Both the position numbers and the translations under genes were made by a program. From Cryptomeria japonica (lineage: Eukaryota; Streptophyta; Pinopsida; Cupressales; Cupressaceae), in contig NC_081414.1 in NCBI RefSeq assembly GCF_030272615.1, positions 913,643,648 through 913,703,647 of the forward strand: 60,000 nt of DNA. The letters are read 5' to 3'. This document shows positions 1-12,790 of the stretch, piece after piece. The notes beneath the pieces are model-generated. The model ran no database searches. It was not told where the DNA came from and saw only the letters and a program-made list of their open reading frames with translations. Each line of letters starts with the position of its first letter. Position 1 is the first letter of the stretch.

Positions 1-1136
1 TTGTATACTGGGATCTTGCACATCTTATGCCTTATTGTAAATGCACTACTTATAAAGTGCCATGGGGTGTTGATGTTTGCCTTTGTTTTCCATCTACCTT
101 TGTCAAGTGAGTTTTCTTTCCATGATATTAGCTTCATGATGTGTGTCAATTGAGTGTTTCTTCCACGACACTATGTACTTTCTCTAGACCTTCAATGTTC
201 CTAGTTCTTCATCATGCAGTTCTTGTTGGCCGTTATTTTCAGTGTACCTGTCCCTCTCCCTTTTCAACATTATGGGGAGGTTTGTCCTGTTGATTCTAAT
301 GCTTCCTTGGTTCGATTGATCAGCTCTTTAGGCTTTGGTGTTTTCATGCCATCTGTATCTTCGAGTTCAGTTGTTTGCCTTTGTTTGCCATCTTATTCGA
401 GTAGTGTCATTTGAGGGCACTCATGCAGATTAAAGTCTTCTCTACCTGGTCATGTTCTATTTCAATGGAGGTTCTTCAGATCAACAGTTACTCTTTGCCA
501 GTGTTTGCAGCTATTTCATGCTTCAGTGGTGTTCTTCATTCTCTTCTTTTTGTTCCTAGCTTCTGGAACACTATTGTTTGGAGGCTTCTTAGTCCTTCAC
601 TTGAGCTTTCATGTCTTCTTGGAGAGGAGTTTTTTTCCCACAGGGTTTTCTCCATTTTCTCCACGTTACAAAGATTTTATTGTACTTGGGTACCTCATCA
701 GGCCTAGTTGTCAGGACCCATTGTTGCGTTCATGCATTTTTTTACATGTTTTTTTAGTCCTTAGTTTTTTTTTAGCTACTCCCTAAGTTCATCTTAAGGG
801 GCGGTGTTAGAGTAATCTTTTATTAGCTAATAATTATTTATTTAATTATTAGTCTATTATACTCTATGCTTAAGCTAAACTTAGGAATCTTATAATTCTT
901 TAGGGTTTTCACCTCTAGGGTTTCGAGTATCTTCTTATAAGGATTCTCTCTTTGTATTTTTCATAACAACTGTAATTATTGAATTGCATTCTTGTTGCAC
1001 AATCAATATGACTCCTCTTTTCTAGATCTTTGAATTCTGGCCTCCATAGCTTTTTTGCTTCTCTCTTTCTGTGACAAGTTTGCATGCAGGTGATCTTTGG
1101 GAGCTGTAGAGTTGATTTTTCCTCAACTCCAATACA
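1..1136 (+). mobile_element. Degraded Copia-type 3' end with a likely 3' LTR
   Basis: No intact coding frame is visible. The stretch around 620-720 (a T-rich 'ggagaggag' segment, then 'gggtacctcatcaggcc') recurs in degenerate form near 39640-39720 and 40365-40450, always just before a purine-rich tract and a TG-starting repeat, as expected for a Copia 3' untranslated region. Here the tract is 'aaggggcgg' and a probable LTR starts at 805 (TGTTAGAG) and may end at a CA near 1136. No second LTR or target duplication was found, so this is a truncated or solo end. The small open frames at 214-786 look incidental. Confidence 0.4.
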
Positions 1137-2629
1137 TAGTTATATATATGATTCTCTAGAGATGTAGCAGAATCATGTTTCACATAATCATCAATAACAT
1201 TATTTATCTTCCCAAAACCAAGAAAAGTTTGTTTCTAATACAAGCTAAGATCAAATAAGCTGAGTATATCTCTAAGCACCTCATGGTAATGACATTTATA
1301 AATAAAAATATCATAAAAATGGTTTATGGTTTCATCCATATGAGAAAAGGACATTTAACATGGTGAACATGCAATAGTCCAATTCTCTCCCCACCTAGTA
1401 GTTTAAAATGCAATTTCTTCCATGCATATAGTTGAACATCAAAATTGACTTTAGAATTTCATATTTGGGAACTCAATTTAACCTATTGTTTATGGTTGAA
1501 TTTTCATATCCATGTGATGTTGAGCATGGTGACATGAAGTTGAAGGTAGGGAGAAGATGACGATATATACCCATTTTAAAGGAAAGAATGAGGAGTGAAC
1601 ATATGTTCCAACACTACCCCTTAAAGAAATTGCACACTATAAGAGTGCATAATTTTTTTGACAAGATCAAGAGGTACAAGAGAATGAACAAAAATGATAA
1701 TTTATTGAAATATTTGTTTATTTAATTCAAACCATTATTGACGCCTTACCATGAAAACTATAGCATAGCAGGAAAGTTCCATAACTATGCAATCATTTTA
1801 TATTTTTTCTTAAACTAATAGGTAGTTACTATCAATGGTTTCTCTTGGAATTGATTATCCCTCTTCCACTAGATGACTAAAGAAGAAACAATGAAGACCC
1901 ATTGCAAAAAGTCTCTCAAGATAATATTTACACACTATTTGCCATGCTTTTCAAATTGCCTCGAGAAAGGCTTTAATTTGAAAATTACGAGTAAAGAATA
2001 TTTTATCAAGACAATTAATATCCTACCATTTATCTCTAATAGTAGCAGTTGTAGACACTTGAAATCTACCATGCCCTTTCAACACCCATCACTTAGTCAT
2101 TTATCCTCCTAAAGTACAAGCTTATGTCACCTTGTAGACATATTTATCTTATTTTCTAAATTAGTTAATAATCCTTTTTATCCACCTATCCAAATAAATT
2201 CAATTAATCTTATTTATATAATTAATTTATCCTCCCACATCACCCTTCTCTAATAATTAATTGAATTTTGTTATTATTTTTTGACTTTAATTATTTAGAG
2301 TCATGTGACTAACTAAGATCTTGTCTAGATTCATTGAACCTAGACACTTGCGACAACATCTCTGAATATCAACCATTAAAATAAGGATATTTTCTAATGT
2401 TTCCCTAATTAAATCCTAAACTTATCCCTTATCCTTCATGTTGCATTTGTCACATGACTACAACTATTGATCCATACCCTAATCCTTAATCAATCCTAGC
2501 CATCCATCCACCAGTTTGTCTTGGCTCTTGGTTTATCTCCTAATTTTTTTATAAGTTAAATACCTCTCATCCCAATTGAGAATCTTCTATCATTAAAATC
2601 TTATGTTGTCCAATTTTCTATCTAATATT
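1137..2629. other. AT-rich degraded sequence, possible minus-strand coding relic
   Basis: No intact gene is visible. On the minus strand, short stretches (about 1850-2090 and 1200-1400) read as plausible protein broken by several stops, which could be a decayed LINE or another retroelement, but no diagnostic motif could be matched. The 79-codon plus-strand frame at 1873-2112 is probably incidental. Confidence 0.2.
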
Positions 2630-3650
2630 CTATTTGTAGCGTCGTAAATTGTACGCACTCGCTAAGGTGGTACAATTTCACACCTAGTTTAGCACCCGCC
2701 TTAGTGCATTTTACATTTTGCATTGCATTTCTCCTTTAGCACTTAATTAATCAAATTAATTAGGTCTAAGGTCCTATTTCATCATCTTCTGCATCATAAA
2801 GTTGGGCCCTTTCGTTAAAGCGTGCCCTTTTCATTTTATTCCTCCAATACATCACTCAATCAAAAACCCTAATTAAGTCCTATTTCGAACTTGGGGGCTT
2901 GATTTCGGGGGTCAAAACATCTCGAAATCACCTGTAACTTCGGGATTCTCTCTAAAATCATCATATCCGACGGCCCTGAAGATTTGGTGAAAAGTTGTCG
3001 GGACCGTGGCGCCCGAAGTGCACATGGTCCCGGACATTTTTCCCGAAATTTTAGGAGCGCGATCCAATCATAAAATAAAGCTTAACCCCAAGAAATTGGT
3101 GGGATATTCAATCTCTAGGTCAGCCAAAAGATGAAATTACGACCTAGGGTTTCATACATAAGAGCTCTCTTTCCTCATTTGAAGGGATCCGATTCGATTT
3201 TTGTTTTTCAGGAACTTCATATGCAGCGAAAGAGCAGATCTTGGAAGACTTCAACAACATTCAACATCCTTCTATCAAGCATTTATCAATTTCATTCATC
3301 CATTTAGGGCTTGGAAGACATTGAAGAACAATAGGAGATTACCGACTGAAGATTGGCTTGTACTCCTCCCTTGAGGGTTGGGTATGATTTCATGTTGTTT
3401 TCATGTCTTTGCATGAGCTTCAATATATCCTTTATTCATGCTTTAGATCACTTTGCATCTTGATTTAGAGAATTTACATTGTCATTTTCAAGCAATTAGG
3501 GTTTACTTTCTAGGTTGCTCTAGTTTGCTTTCTTGCATTTTAGGACCTTGCACACACACTAGGTCTGCACACACAATACATTTTACAAAACAACTTGGCT
3601 ATTCGTGGAGGTGGAAATCACCGAAGTGGGGGTTTGACTAAGGCAAAACC

Positions 3651-3658
3651 CTATATAG
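3651..3658 (+). promoter_or_regulatory. Candidate TATA box of element 1 LTR
   Basis: CTATATAG in the 5' LTR, conserved in the 3' LTR near 14719. Were it the promoter, transcription would begin near 3680 and the hairpin repeats would sit about 100 nt into the RNA. Other AT-rich stretches could serve instead. Confidence 0.3.
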
Positions 3659-3777
3659 CCGCCCATCCCATTTTCAGATATTAGTGCAGGTTTCGGGACT
3701 CGGACGACGCCGCAGGATACAGATCCGGAGAGAACAGGTTGAGACAGTACTCTGCATCAAATTGCAGAGCAGAAGAC

Positions 3778-3840
3778 TGGGACAGGGGCGCTGGGTGCCC
3801 TGGTCCCTGGGACAGAGGCGCTGGGCGCCCTGGTCCTCCG
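3778..3840 (+). repeat. GGCGCC hairpin units in element 1 5' LTR
   Basis: Two tandem units of about 32 bp. The consensus is an inverted repeat: GGACCAGGGCGC, a TGG loop, then GCGCCCTGGTCC, with small variations between units. Related units occur at 14848-14940, 12791-12950 and 20631-20720. Confidence 0.85.
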
Positions 3841-4280
3841 GACAAAAAACATTTTTGGCAGTTTCCGACAGTGTTCCAGAGTGCAAAACAGCAGTTTCCG
3901 GTGTAGTTTTCAAGACAGAATCAGGACAGTGGCGCCTGCGCCCCCGTCCCGAACATTTTCAGTCCGATTTTGACTCCGGGTACACATCTGCATTCTTATT
4001 CCATCCTTGTATTTACAGCTGTTCATTGTTTAATCTCAATTCTGCAATCTTGTTATTAGTTCATACTTGCATTTTGGGATTAGGGTTTGAACTTGCATCA
4101 TTTGATCTTCCAATTTCAACAAGGGAATAGAAATCCTAATAGATATCCCGTGGCTCTCTCTTTCACAAAAAGAAGTAGCCAATTGTGTGATATCTCTAGG
4201 CTCTTTCGTATTCCGTAATGTGTGTCAAAAGGTAGGATTAGGGCATGTTAACCTAGTCTCGCTTTTTCCCCTACACATTT

Positions 4281-4300
4281 TGGTGAGCCCGACGTGAAAC
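4281..4300 (+). promoter_or_regulatory. Primer-binding site of element 1
   Basis: TGGTGAGCCCGACGTGAAAC starts three bases after the LTR end. TGG is the expected complement of a tRNA CCA end. It is not the common initiator-methionine site (TGGTATCAGAGC). Element 2 has a near-identical sequence in the same place, which supports the call. The primer tRNA is not assigned. Confidence 0.8.
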
Positions 4301-4441
4301 TATCATTGCTTCCTCTTGCATTGCTTTTGTTAGATCTAGATCCAGATTTAGTGTGTTTTCATTTCATTTTCATTAAAAGAAAAAAAAAAAAGGTGTGTTT
4401 CTTTGCATTGTGTGTTTAAATTTTTATGCAATCTTTTCAAA

Positions 4442-7400
4442 ATGTCAGATTTTTATTTGCAAAATGTTCATGCTTTCGATGATTATTATGAGTATAGCCA
4501 AGACGAATTAGATGAAGCTTTAGATGAGTTTTTAAACCCTAAAGATGCCAAACCTTCATTTTACCAAAAACTCATAAACCTTGTTACTAGGCCATTTAGG
4601 TGTGATGAGAAAGATAAGTCGAATGATTCCTCTCAAGGATACATTCCTATCAACTCTTCCCTTGAATCTAGTAACGTGGTTGTGTTCAATAATCCCCTCT
4701 ATGAGGAGATGTCTCCTTTTGAATCAAAAGATAAACCTTTTAACCGATATGATCATGCTTTGTTGGATGATGCTCTTGATGACTTTGTGGCTTTATCGAA
4801 ATCTTTAAACAAGAACAAGACTTCTAAATTGGTTGACATGATAAACTTGAATGAGCATAACAAGCCTCTCATTGAAGTCCAAGGTGCTTATCCTTCTCCT
4901 ACCTTTCAAGTTCCTAAATCACCTCTCCTTACTGTCCAAGGAGGGTATGATCATGATTCCTTTCGTACCCCGAATAAACCTATCATCACCGTGCAAGGAA
5001 GAAAACCTATAAGTCCTTATGGTTATGCCAAGCAAATAACTAGAGAGAGTTATCATGCGGTTGCCCATACTTATCACACCAGAAATAATAGGCAACCTAA
5101 TCCCCCTCCTGTTATCCCAGTTTCTCTTCCTAATCCTCAACCAATTCTTCCACAAGCTCCCTGTATCTCGCAAGTTATGGGTAAGGAATATGATCTCATA
5201 GAACAACTTAAAGCTACCCCTGCTAAGATATCCCTCTGGGACTTGATTCAAACTTCTTCCGCTCATCATGGAATGTTACAAGATGCCTTGAAAGATTTGA
5301 ATGTTCCTCCACCGAATTCATCTAATAATATAGCATCTTTGGTTAACTCTGTGATGAATCCTAAAGCTCAAATTGTGTTTACCCAAGATGAGTTGCCTAC
5401 TAGTGAAATTCAACAACAATATGATCCCTTGATGATTGTGGTTATCATGAAAGACACTGCTATAAGACGAACACTAGTAGATAATGGCTCTAGCCTTAAT
5501 GTGTGTAGCATTAATCTATTGCATAAGATGAATGTGGATACGTCTCTTATTGAGCCTGACTCTTGTCCCATTCGTGGCTTTGACAATGTGGCTAAGACTT
5601 CATTAGGTATTATTACCCTACCTCTCACAGTAGGACTTGTTACTTTGCCTACTCCTATCCATGTTATGTCGGGAAATTTAACATATAACTTGTTATTAGG
5701 GAGGCCTTGGATTCACAACATGCAAGCTGTCCCCTCTACATTGCATAGACAAGTTAAATTCATCTATAACAATAAGACATATACTTTGATAGGTGATACT
5801 AATTTTCAAGCTTGTCTACAAACATCTACTTCCAAAGGGGGTTCTTCTAAGCCATCCTCGTCTAGTGATGACTCTTTAAACAAGAAACCTATCGATGAAT
5901 CCTCGCTCTCCGATGATCAAAACTCTTTGGATGAGTCGGGAGCTCCTGAAGAAGATTCTTCTCGACTTGAAACTACACATAAGAAGGATTTTGATCCTGA
6001 GAAGATCCTCGAAGAAGACGATTGGAGATCTCTTGATTTTAATCCCACTTTTGTAGGTGAATATAAGGTTCCTTCTAGAGAGCTTCAAGTTGAAAAGAAG
6101 GAAGAAGCTAAAAATCAATCAACCTTACCTGAATCTATGAGTAATAATTTTGTGGCTGCTTCTCAAACTTCTTCTCCTCACACCTCTAATTATGAAGAGT
6201 TTGATTCTTTGTCTTATGAAAAACCACCTTCTCTTCCTGAAATGGTTGATCGTTATGGTCGTGGTTTTCGCATTTTTGCTAAGCATGGGTATCATGGAAA
6301 AGGTTGTGGTGCTGATGAACAAGGGATAAGAGTTCCTCTAGAGACTAATCTTCACAATTATGCCTTTGGACTTGGCTATAATCCCTGCAAACGTACTAAA
6401 GCTTCTAAAAGACCATGCATTAGTATTAATGCTATCTCTACATCTCTATCAATGCAACACCCCGAGTATATTGATGGGGATCCTTCGTGTGCCTGTGCTT
6501 TGGATGTCTTCCCTACCGACGATGCTTTAGCTGAGTTCTTGGTAGCCTATGACACTCTTCCTCGTTATCATCACAATAGGGGACTCCCTTATTGTTTGAA
6601 CACTGAAGCCTATTTTGGAAAAGAGATCGATAATGATGAGATTGTGAAAGAATTCCCTCAGTTAAAGGACACTCCTCAACAAAGTAAGCTTCTCATAAGT
6701 GATACCACTGATGTTAAGATGGACCCTTGCAATAAAGAGAAAGTTATTAAAATTGGGAAATGTTTGGATGAAGAGGAACAAAAACAATATGAAGATTTAT
6801 TGCACGAATTCCCTGAGATCTTTGCCTGGACATACTCTGACATGCCTGGTATAGATCCTAAGATTGTCACTCATAATATTGTCTTAGTTCCTGATGCTAA
6901 GCCCGTGAAACAAAAGATTCAAAAAATGAATTCCAAGGTGGCTTTGCTTGTTAAGGCTGAGATTGAAAAGTTATTGGAGGTCGGATTTATCCGCCCTATT
7001 AACTATTCCCCATGGATTTCAAATATTGTCGCTGTGGCTGAACCAGACAACAAAATAAGAATGTGTACCGACTTTCGGGATCTAAATAAGGCTTCTTTAA
7101 AAGATGATTTTCCTCTTCCAAACATTGACATGATAGTTGATTCTACGACAGGACATGCCTTGTTATCCTTCATGGATGGTTTTTCAGGATACAATCAAAT
7201 TTTTATTAACCCTCAAGATCAATTCAAAACCACTTTCACCACTCCTTGGGGTACATTTTGTTGGATAATGATGCCTTTTGGACTTAAAAATGCCGGTGCA
7301 ACTTATCAACGAGCGATGACCCTTATCTTTCATGATTACATGCATAAGATTTTAGAGGATTATGTTGATGATATTTTAGCCAAATCCTTTCTTCGCATAG

Positions 7401-7468
7401 ATCACATTAAAATCCTTCGTCAAATCTTTGAAAGAATTCGTAAATATCACATGCGCTTGAATCCCTGA
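4442..7468 (+). pseudogene. pol: Element 1 polyprotein, N-terminal part: protease, G-patch, reverse transcriptase
   Basis: The first ATG in frame is at 4442; an open frame upstream to 4403 has only TTG. The first ~200 residues are acidic, with a repeated DELDEALDEF/LLDDALDDF motif and three VQG repeats (about 4870-5010), and no Gag capsid or zinc knuckle is seen. A retropepsin-like segment has LVDNGSSLNV near 5473. A G-patch follows at about 6250-6370 (GRGF...GYHGKGCG...QGI). The RT spans about 6960-7460, with TDFRDLNKAS, FMDGFSGYNQ, MPFGLKNAGATYQRAM and the catalytic YVDD near 7360. The frame ends at a TGA (7466-7468) inside the RT connection, but homology continues in the same frame at 7469, so this is a premature stop. 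The product would be the RNA-dependent DNA polymerase of the retrotransposon particle. Confidence 0.9.
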
Positions 7469-9307
7469 AAATGTGTTTTTGGTGTAGATAGTGGAAAACT
7501 ATTAGGATTCATAGTTTCGCATCGCGGGATTGAGGTGGACACTAAGAAAATAGATGCTATTGTCAACATGCCACCTCCTAGAAATGTGTCTCAACTTAAA
7601 AGCTTACAAGGAAAGATTCAAGCCATTCGTAGGTTCGTGTCTCAACTTGCAGATCGTACCTTTCCTTTTACTCAGCTCCTTAAAAAGGATATCACTTTTC
7701 AATGGAATGAGGATTGTCAGCAAGCATTTGAAGATTTAAAAGTGTATTTGGCTAGTCCTATTCTTCGTCCTGCCGAACCTTCTAAACCCTTCCTTCTGTA
7801 TACAGCTGCTTCCTCTCATGCTCTCGCAGCATTGTTGGCACAACATGATAAAGATGGTAAGGAATGTCCGGTTTATTACATAAGTTGTACCTTACTTGAT
7901 TATGAGACCCGATATTCTGCTATAGAAAGACAATGCTTGGCCTTGGTGTTTGCGACTCAGAAATTGAGACATTATCTTTTAAATTCAGAAGTCCACGCCA
8001 TGGTAAAGTTTGATCCTTTGAAGCATCTTTTCTCTAAAACTGATTTATCAGGATGCCTAGCTAAGTGGGTTATGATGTTAACTGAATTTGACCTTGAATT
8101 TGTTTCACAAAGAGCAATTAAAGGACAAGCGTTGACCGATCATTTAGTTGAGGCCCCTTCACCTTTCTCGTTTCCTAACCCTGAGTCTTTTCCCGATGAT
8201 TTCATTCTTTCTATAGAGAAAGATGAAACTTGGGAATTATACTTTGATGGCTCTAAGTGTCATACAGGATCGGGGGCAGGTGTTGTTCTGATTTCTCCTA
8301 CAAGGAAATCTATTCCCTTATCCTATCGCCTAAATTTCCTGTGTACCAATAACATTGCTGAGTATGAGGCTCTTATAGCGGGAATAAAAGCAGCCTTGGC
8401 TCTGAACATAAAACACATACATATCTATGGAGATTCGCAATTGATTATAAGACAAGTAACAGGAATATATCAAGCAAAACAAGACAAATTATCACAATAT
8501 AAAGACCTTGCCATCTCTTTATTACAAAAATTTGATTCTTATACCATGGAACCTATTCCTCAAAAAGATAATCGACATGCGGACGCAATGGCATGTGTGG
8601 CTTCTCTTGTATCTTTAGAGGACCCCGTGGTTGATCTTAAATTTGTTATTCACAACCTTATTTTTCCAGCTATTGTAGACGATTCTAGCTTGGTAAAATG
8701 TTGTGACTTTGTAGATTCAGACGAATGGTATTCGCATATCGTAAGATATTTGACCGATGGTACCTTTCCTGATTCCGCTAATAGGAACACTAGGGCTAGA
8801 ATCCGCAAGCTGTCTGCTAGATATATTATTCTTTCTAATGTTCTTTACCGAAGGGGTTATGATGGTCTTCTCCTTTGCTGTCTTAACAAATTGGAAATCC
8901 CCGTTGCTCTTGAAGAGGCACATTCAGGTGCCTGTGGGGGGCATTTTGGAGGCAAATCCTTGGTTCATAGATTGCTTCGTATGGGATACTATTGGCAAAC
9001 TATGCAGAAGGATTCCTTTTCATTTGTTAAGAAATGTCATCAATGTCAACAACATAATAATCTGATTCATGCTCCTGCCCAAGAACTTCGTTCTCAAGTA
9101 GCTTCTTGGCCTTTCTCCGCATGGGGTTTGGATCTCATTGGTAAAATCTCTCCTCCTTCATCTCAAGGACACACCTTCATTATAACTGCAACAGATTACT
9201 TTACGAAGTGGGTAGAAGCTATTCCCCTTCGCTCTACTACTGCTGAAGTGATTTGTCAATTTCTTCTAGAAACATCATTTCTCGATTCGGGATACCTTCT
9301 ACTATAA
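7469..9307 (+). pseudogene. pol: Element 1 polyprotein, middle part: RNase H, archaeal-type RNase H, integrase start
   Basis: This continues the frame of the preceding segment directly after its TGA. The RT thumb and retroviral-type RNase H come first (TAASSHALAALLAQHD near 7803; CTLLDYETRYSAIERQ). A second, archaeal-type RNase H lies at about 8230-8620: YFDGSK, NIAEYEALI, YGDSQLI and RHADAMA supply the D-E-D-D residues. This second domain is the known hallmark of the Tat lineage. The integrase zinc-binding H-H-C-C region is near 8925-9055 (KKCHQCQQHN) and the first catalytic Asp is in WGLDLIGKIS (about 9124). Integrase homology leaves this frame near 9270 and resumes in another frame, consistent with a 1-nt deletion; the last residues to 9307 are out of frame. 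Confidence 0.9.
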
Positions 9308-9984
9308 TCTCAGATAATGGGACATCATTTAAGAACAAGGACGTGAAGAAATTCCTTGAGAAGTATCATATCAAACATCGATTTTCTACACCATACTATC
9401 CTCAGTCAAATGGTCAAGCCGAATCATCCAATAAGATAATTGAACAAATTCTTCGTAAAACTGTGAATAAGCATGGAAAGGATTGGAGTAACCAGCTAAT
9501 CTATGCTCTTTGGGCCTACCGAATGAGTGTACGAATTGCTACGGGAACTACTCCTTATAATCTTGTTTATGGTGCTGACGCTATTATGCCCTTAGAGTTA
9601 GAGATTCCGTCACTTACGGTTTCTCTCAAAGGTATAGTAGATGATGACTCTTATAGAGAACAACGACTTCAACAGCTTGAGATGCTTGATGAACAGCGCA
9701 TAAATGCTCTTCAGCATATTCAAGCGTATCACAAAACTCTACAACGAAGCTATAATGATAAGGTTATTCAACGTTCCTTCTCAGTAGGTGACTTAGTCCT
9801 TTATGAGAATCAGCGCAATGTGAATGCCTTACCTGCAGAAAAGGGAAAATTTAGTCCTAATTGGCTTGGACCATATATCATTATTGAGGATTATGGATCA
9901 GGTGCTTACAAAATAGAGGATGTAGACGGTACGCCTCTTAAAGAACCTATCAATGCTATGCGCTTGCGTAGATATTATGCTTAA
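9253..9984 (+). pseudogene. pol: Element 1 polyprotein, C-terminal part: integrase core and C-terminus
   Basis: This frame carries the rest of the integrase after the frameshift. It begins matching near 9272 (SRFGIPSTIISDNGTSFKNK, the second catalytic Asp) and contains FSTPYYPQSNGQAESSNK with the catalytic Glu, then the ALWAYR and PYNLVYGADA motifs. The basic C-terminus contains FSVGDLVLYENQ and NWLGPYII and stops at 9984. No chromodomain follows. The integrase inserts the cDNA into host DNA. Confidence 0.9.
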
Positions 9985-10581
9985 TTCTTCATTCCTTATC
10001 TTCTTTTCAGTTCTTCAACATTGGATAATATGTTAGTACATCCTAATTAGAGTAAAATAGAATTAAATGTTATGGTGTTTAATCTATATTGCTTCGTTCT
10101 TGACAAGTGTGTCTTCTTACTTCATAGTTTGTCTTGAATTCATTTATGTAAATTGTAAAAGATTTACGTTTCCATTATGCTAGCATATTATACAGTGTCT
10201 TTATGTGTTAAGTAGAATCATATCATGTTGTGTTTAAGTTCAAAATTAAATCACATTAGTTATATGATTCTTAGACTTAATGCATATTTCTTCCCTATCA
10301 TCAATGTAGTACTTGATTAAATATTTTAATTAAGTCACACATGTATCGATTTAATCATGGAGCATTGAGAAATCAATCACATGGAAATTAAATTCTGAAC
10401 ATACATGTACATTTACCAAATGTATTAGATTTAATCAAAGCAAAATATACATTGTTTTAAGCATTAAAGATAACACATTTGAGACAAAAGAGAAGCATGT
10501 ATATATACATATATCTATGTGGATCGTATACAAATGTAGGTCACTGTACATCCAAAATGTGACCTCTCCTACATCATAAAA
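9985..10581. other. Element 1 non-coding spacer after pol
   Basis: AT-rich sequence between the pol stop codon and the end of the antisense gene. I see no coding frame or repeat in it. Confidence 0.6.
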
Positions 10582-10971
10582 TCATCTCCTATCTCTAGGG
10601 CTAGTGGCTGGAGAGTGTCGACTAGATGCTCCCTCTTGATCTGGCCGTGAAGGTGGACCCATGGGTGTGTAGCGCGATACAGACCGTGAGTGACTCCGAG
10701 AGGAACTCCTACGATCCCTATCCATAAGGATCGCGTGATAGGTGGTAGCCTCGGCCTGAGCTGCTGCTAGATCTCGCCGTGCCCACTAAAGGTCCTCTGA
10801 TAGGACTCTCTCTCTCTCCCTCCATATGTCTACCTATACTCGGAATGGGGAAAACAAGTCCTCATGCCGACCCGCGTTCCCCTGAGGCCTATAGGCAATC
10901 TGTGAGGAACTGGGGATCTGTGCTATCATGGAAATGTCTGTCACTGCCTGCTGAATCAGGGAACGCCACTC
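10582..10971 (-). pseudogene. Antisense plant mobile domain gene of element 1, exon 3 (RS-rich tail)
   Basis: On the minus strand an acceptor-like 'tgtacag' precedes 10971. From there one frame runs 129 codons to a TGA at 10584-10582, broken only by two TAG codons. It reads as a short coiled-coil-like stretch (DLAAAQAEATTYH) followed by an arginine-serine-rich tail (DRDRRSSSRSHSRS). Composition and position after exon 2 support its being the last exon. The donor of the preceding intron is not settled, because the best GT sites near 11063 and 11078 are in the wrong phase for this frame. Confidence 0.5.
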
Positions 10972-11063
10972 CTGTACATTAGATATGGTAGTAGAACAGA
11001 TTTTTGTATTAGTACCATTCTATATCATCAAAAACATTAATAATCAATATAAACCTACTATAC

Positions 11064-12687
11064 CTGGGTCTCCCTCACGCTAGTAGGGATCATGATACGG
11101 TAGCATCTGTGACTGGGATCTACTAGGCTCCCCTCGCTCGACTAATCTGTGCACGACGGGTGTAGGATGGACGGTACTAGGAACGGGTCTCCGTATCGCC
11201 TCATGTTCCCCCTGTTGGGGAATAAGAGGAGGATCCAGAGCTATGGTATCATCTCCTGAATGGTGGGAAGCTGTATCCGACTCCTCCTCATCATCTCTAT
11301 CCTCATCCTCATCCTCATCCGCATCCTCCTTGTTGTCCTCCTCATCCTCATCTCTATCTGTGTCCTCCTCCTCCTCCTCGGCACTGGGCTGATCGCCTGT
11401 AGGTAGATCAGGATCTCCCGCCTCCTCATGACCCTCTCCCTCCTCTGGCTCCTCTGACCTGGATCCCTGGTCCTCGTCTCGGTCTCCATGTCTCCATGGG
11501 CCTGGATGGCCTGTCGAATGATCTGGTGGAAAGATAGGACCTGGATATGATCTCATAAACCATGAGACATACCTGCGCTGTGCTCCAGGCTCTACAGAGT
11601 AATCAGTGACTACATCCTGATCAGATCCCTCTATATCTGTAGTCTCGATGTCATCTATCGTCGGTCTTGCTACTGCTCTAGGTCTGGGAAGGACCCGTGA
11701 GTGTCGAGTATAGATGGGCACATCGGCTGGAACACACTGCTCTAGCCCGAACTGCCTCCATACTCGATCAAAGTAGAAAGGGACTATGATGTGTGAATAT
11801 CATCCTTGCAGTAGGCGGTTCCTCTGTAGGCATGCTAACTGTCTCTCCATCCTATCCCATCTGTGCATCCGTAGGTAGGGTCTCCACACTGTCATCTCGG
11901 CTGTCAATCTATCAAAAATCATTCTCCAATATAATAAATCTCCAAATCTCCACTCGCTGGTAAGTGGATAAGCAAACACCCTAGGTCACTCGCTCGCCGT
12001 ACTCAGCGGAAAGCCGACAGGCTTGGTGCATGTGAAGTGCTCTAAAATCCACACCTGCAGAACTGTGCATGTCATCAAGCTACAACCCTGTCCAAATACA
12101 TACTCCTCAAGGTCATGATAGAGATGTGCAAGCATACTCCGACCCCAAGCATACACTCTCCTGTGTCTCTCCATCGCTTTGATGCACCATGTGAGACCCC
12201 CATGCATGTGCGTACCTCGCCCATTAGGGCAGACGGCTAGTGCTATGATGGCGATCATAAGGCGTCTCAGAAGGGGTACCTCCCCTGTAGGATGTAAGAG
12301 CAAGTTGACCATGATGCGACCTCTCGTCTCGCTCGGCATGACTCTCCCTATGCAATATACCTGCTCTCTCTGATGATCCTCCGCTGACCGACCGGTCGCG
12401 TATGTAACAGTCGCTCCTCTGATAGGAAGATGAAGTATACAGTACACATCCTCGAGTGTAACCGTCAGCTCCCCTACTGGAAGATGAAATGTGCATGTGT
12501 CAGGATCCCATCGCTCCATCAATGCCATCAGCATTGCAGGATGGAACCGAATGGCTGGCATGAGGATCACATACCATAATCCCACGATCGATAATGTGTC
12601 TCTCTCTGCCTGAGTCAGCCGCAGAATCTGATCTCGCAAACTGCGAAGAATATGTCCCGCTGTATGCTCTCTCATGTATGGGAGACC
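11064..12687 (-). pseudogene. Antisense plant mobile domain gene of element 1, exon 2
   Basis: One minus-strand frame runs from an acceptor-like TTGCAG at 12688-12693 to about 11080. Its N-terminal half is a plant mobile domain (aminotransferase-like, PMD): the stretch CTFHLPVGELTVTLEDVYCI followed by LHLPIRG is diagnostic, and WRPYLRMHRWDRMERQ and VWRQFGLEQ fit the domain's C-terminal part. PMD proteins include Arabidopsis MAIN and MAIL1, nuclear factors in silencing and expression. The frame is interrupted by TGA near 11986 and again near 11795, with homology unbroken across both. The C-terminal third is an Asp/Glu-rich low-complexity tract (about 11230-11480). A TAG at 11082-11080 precedes the possible donor. 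Confidence 0.75.
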
Positions 12688-12790
12688 CTGCAACACAAAA
12701 ACATAACCATAATCAGTACTCGATCATCAAAATCGCTCATGCAAACTGTCAAACATCGTATGCCAACCCTGAAACCCCTCGCCAAGCCCT

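Larger units (their letters stand above)
2635..4277 (+). repeat. Element 1 5' LTR
   Basis: The LTR is 1643 bp and begins TGTAGCGTCG. It differs from the 3' copy by scattered substitutions, mostly transitions, and by one fewer 32-bp GGCGCC hairpin unit (two units at about 3778-3840, three in the 3' LTR), which accounts exactly for the 32-bp length difference. A TATA-like CTATATAG lies at 3651-3658, upstream of the hairpin units. Confidence 0.95.
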
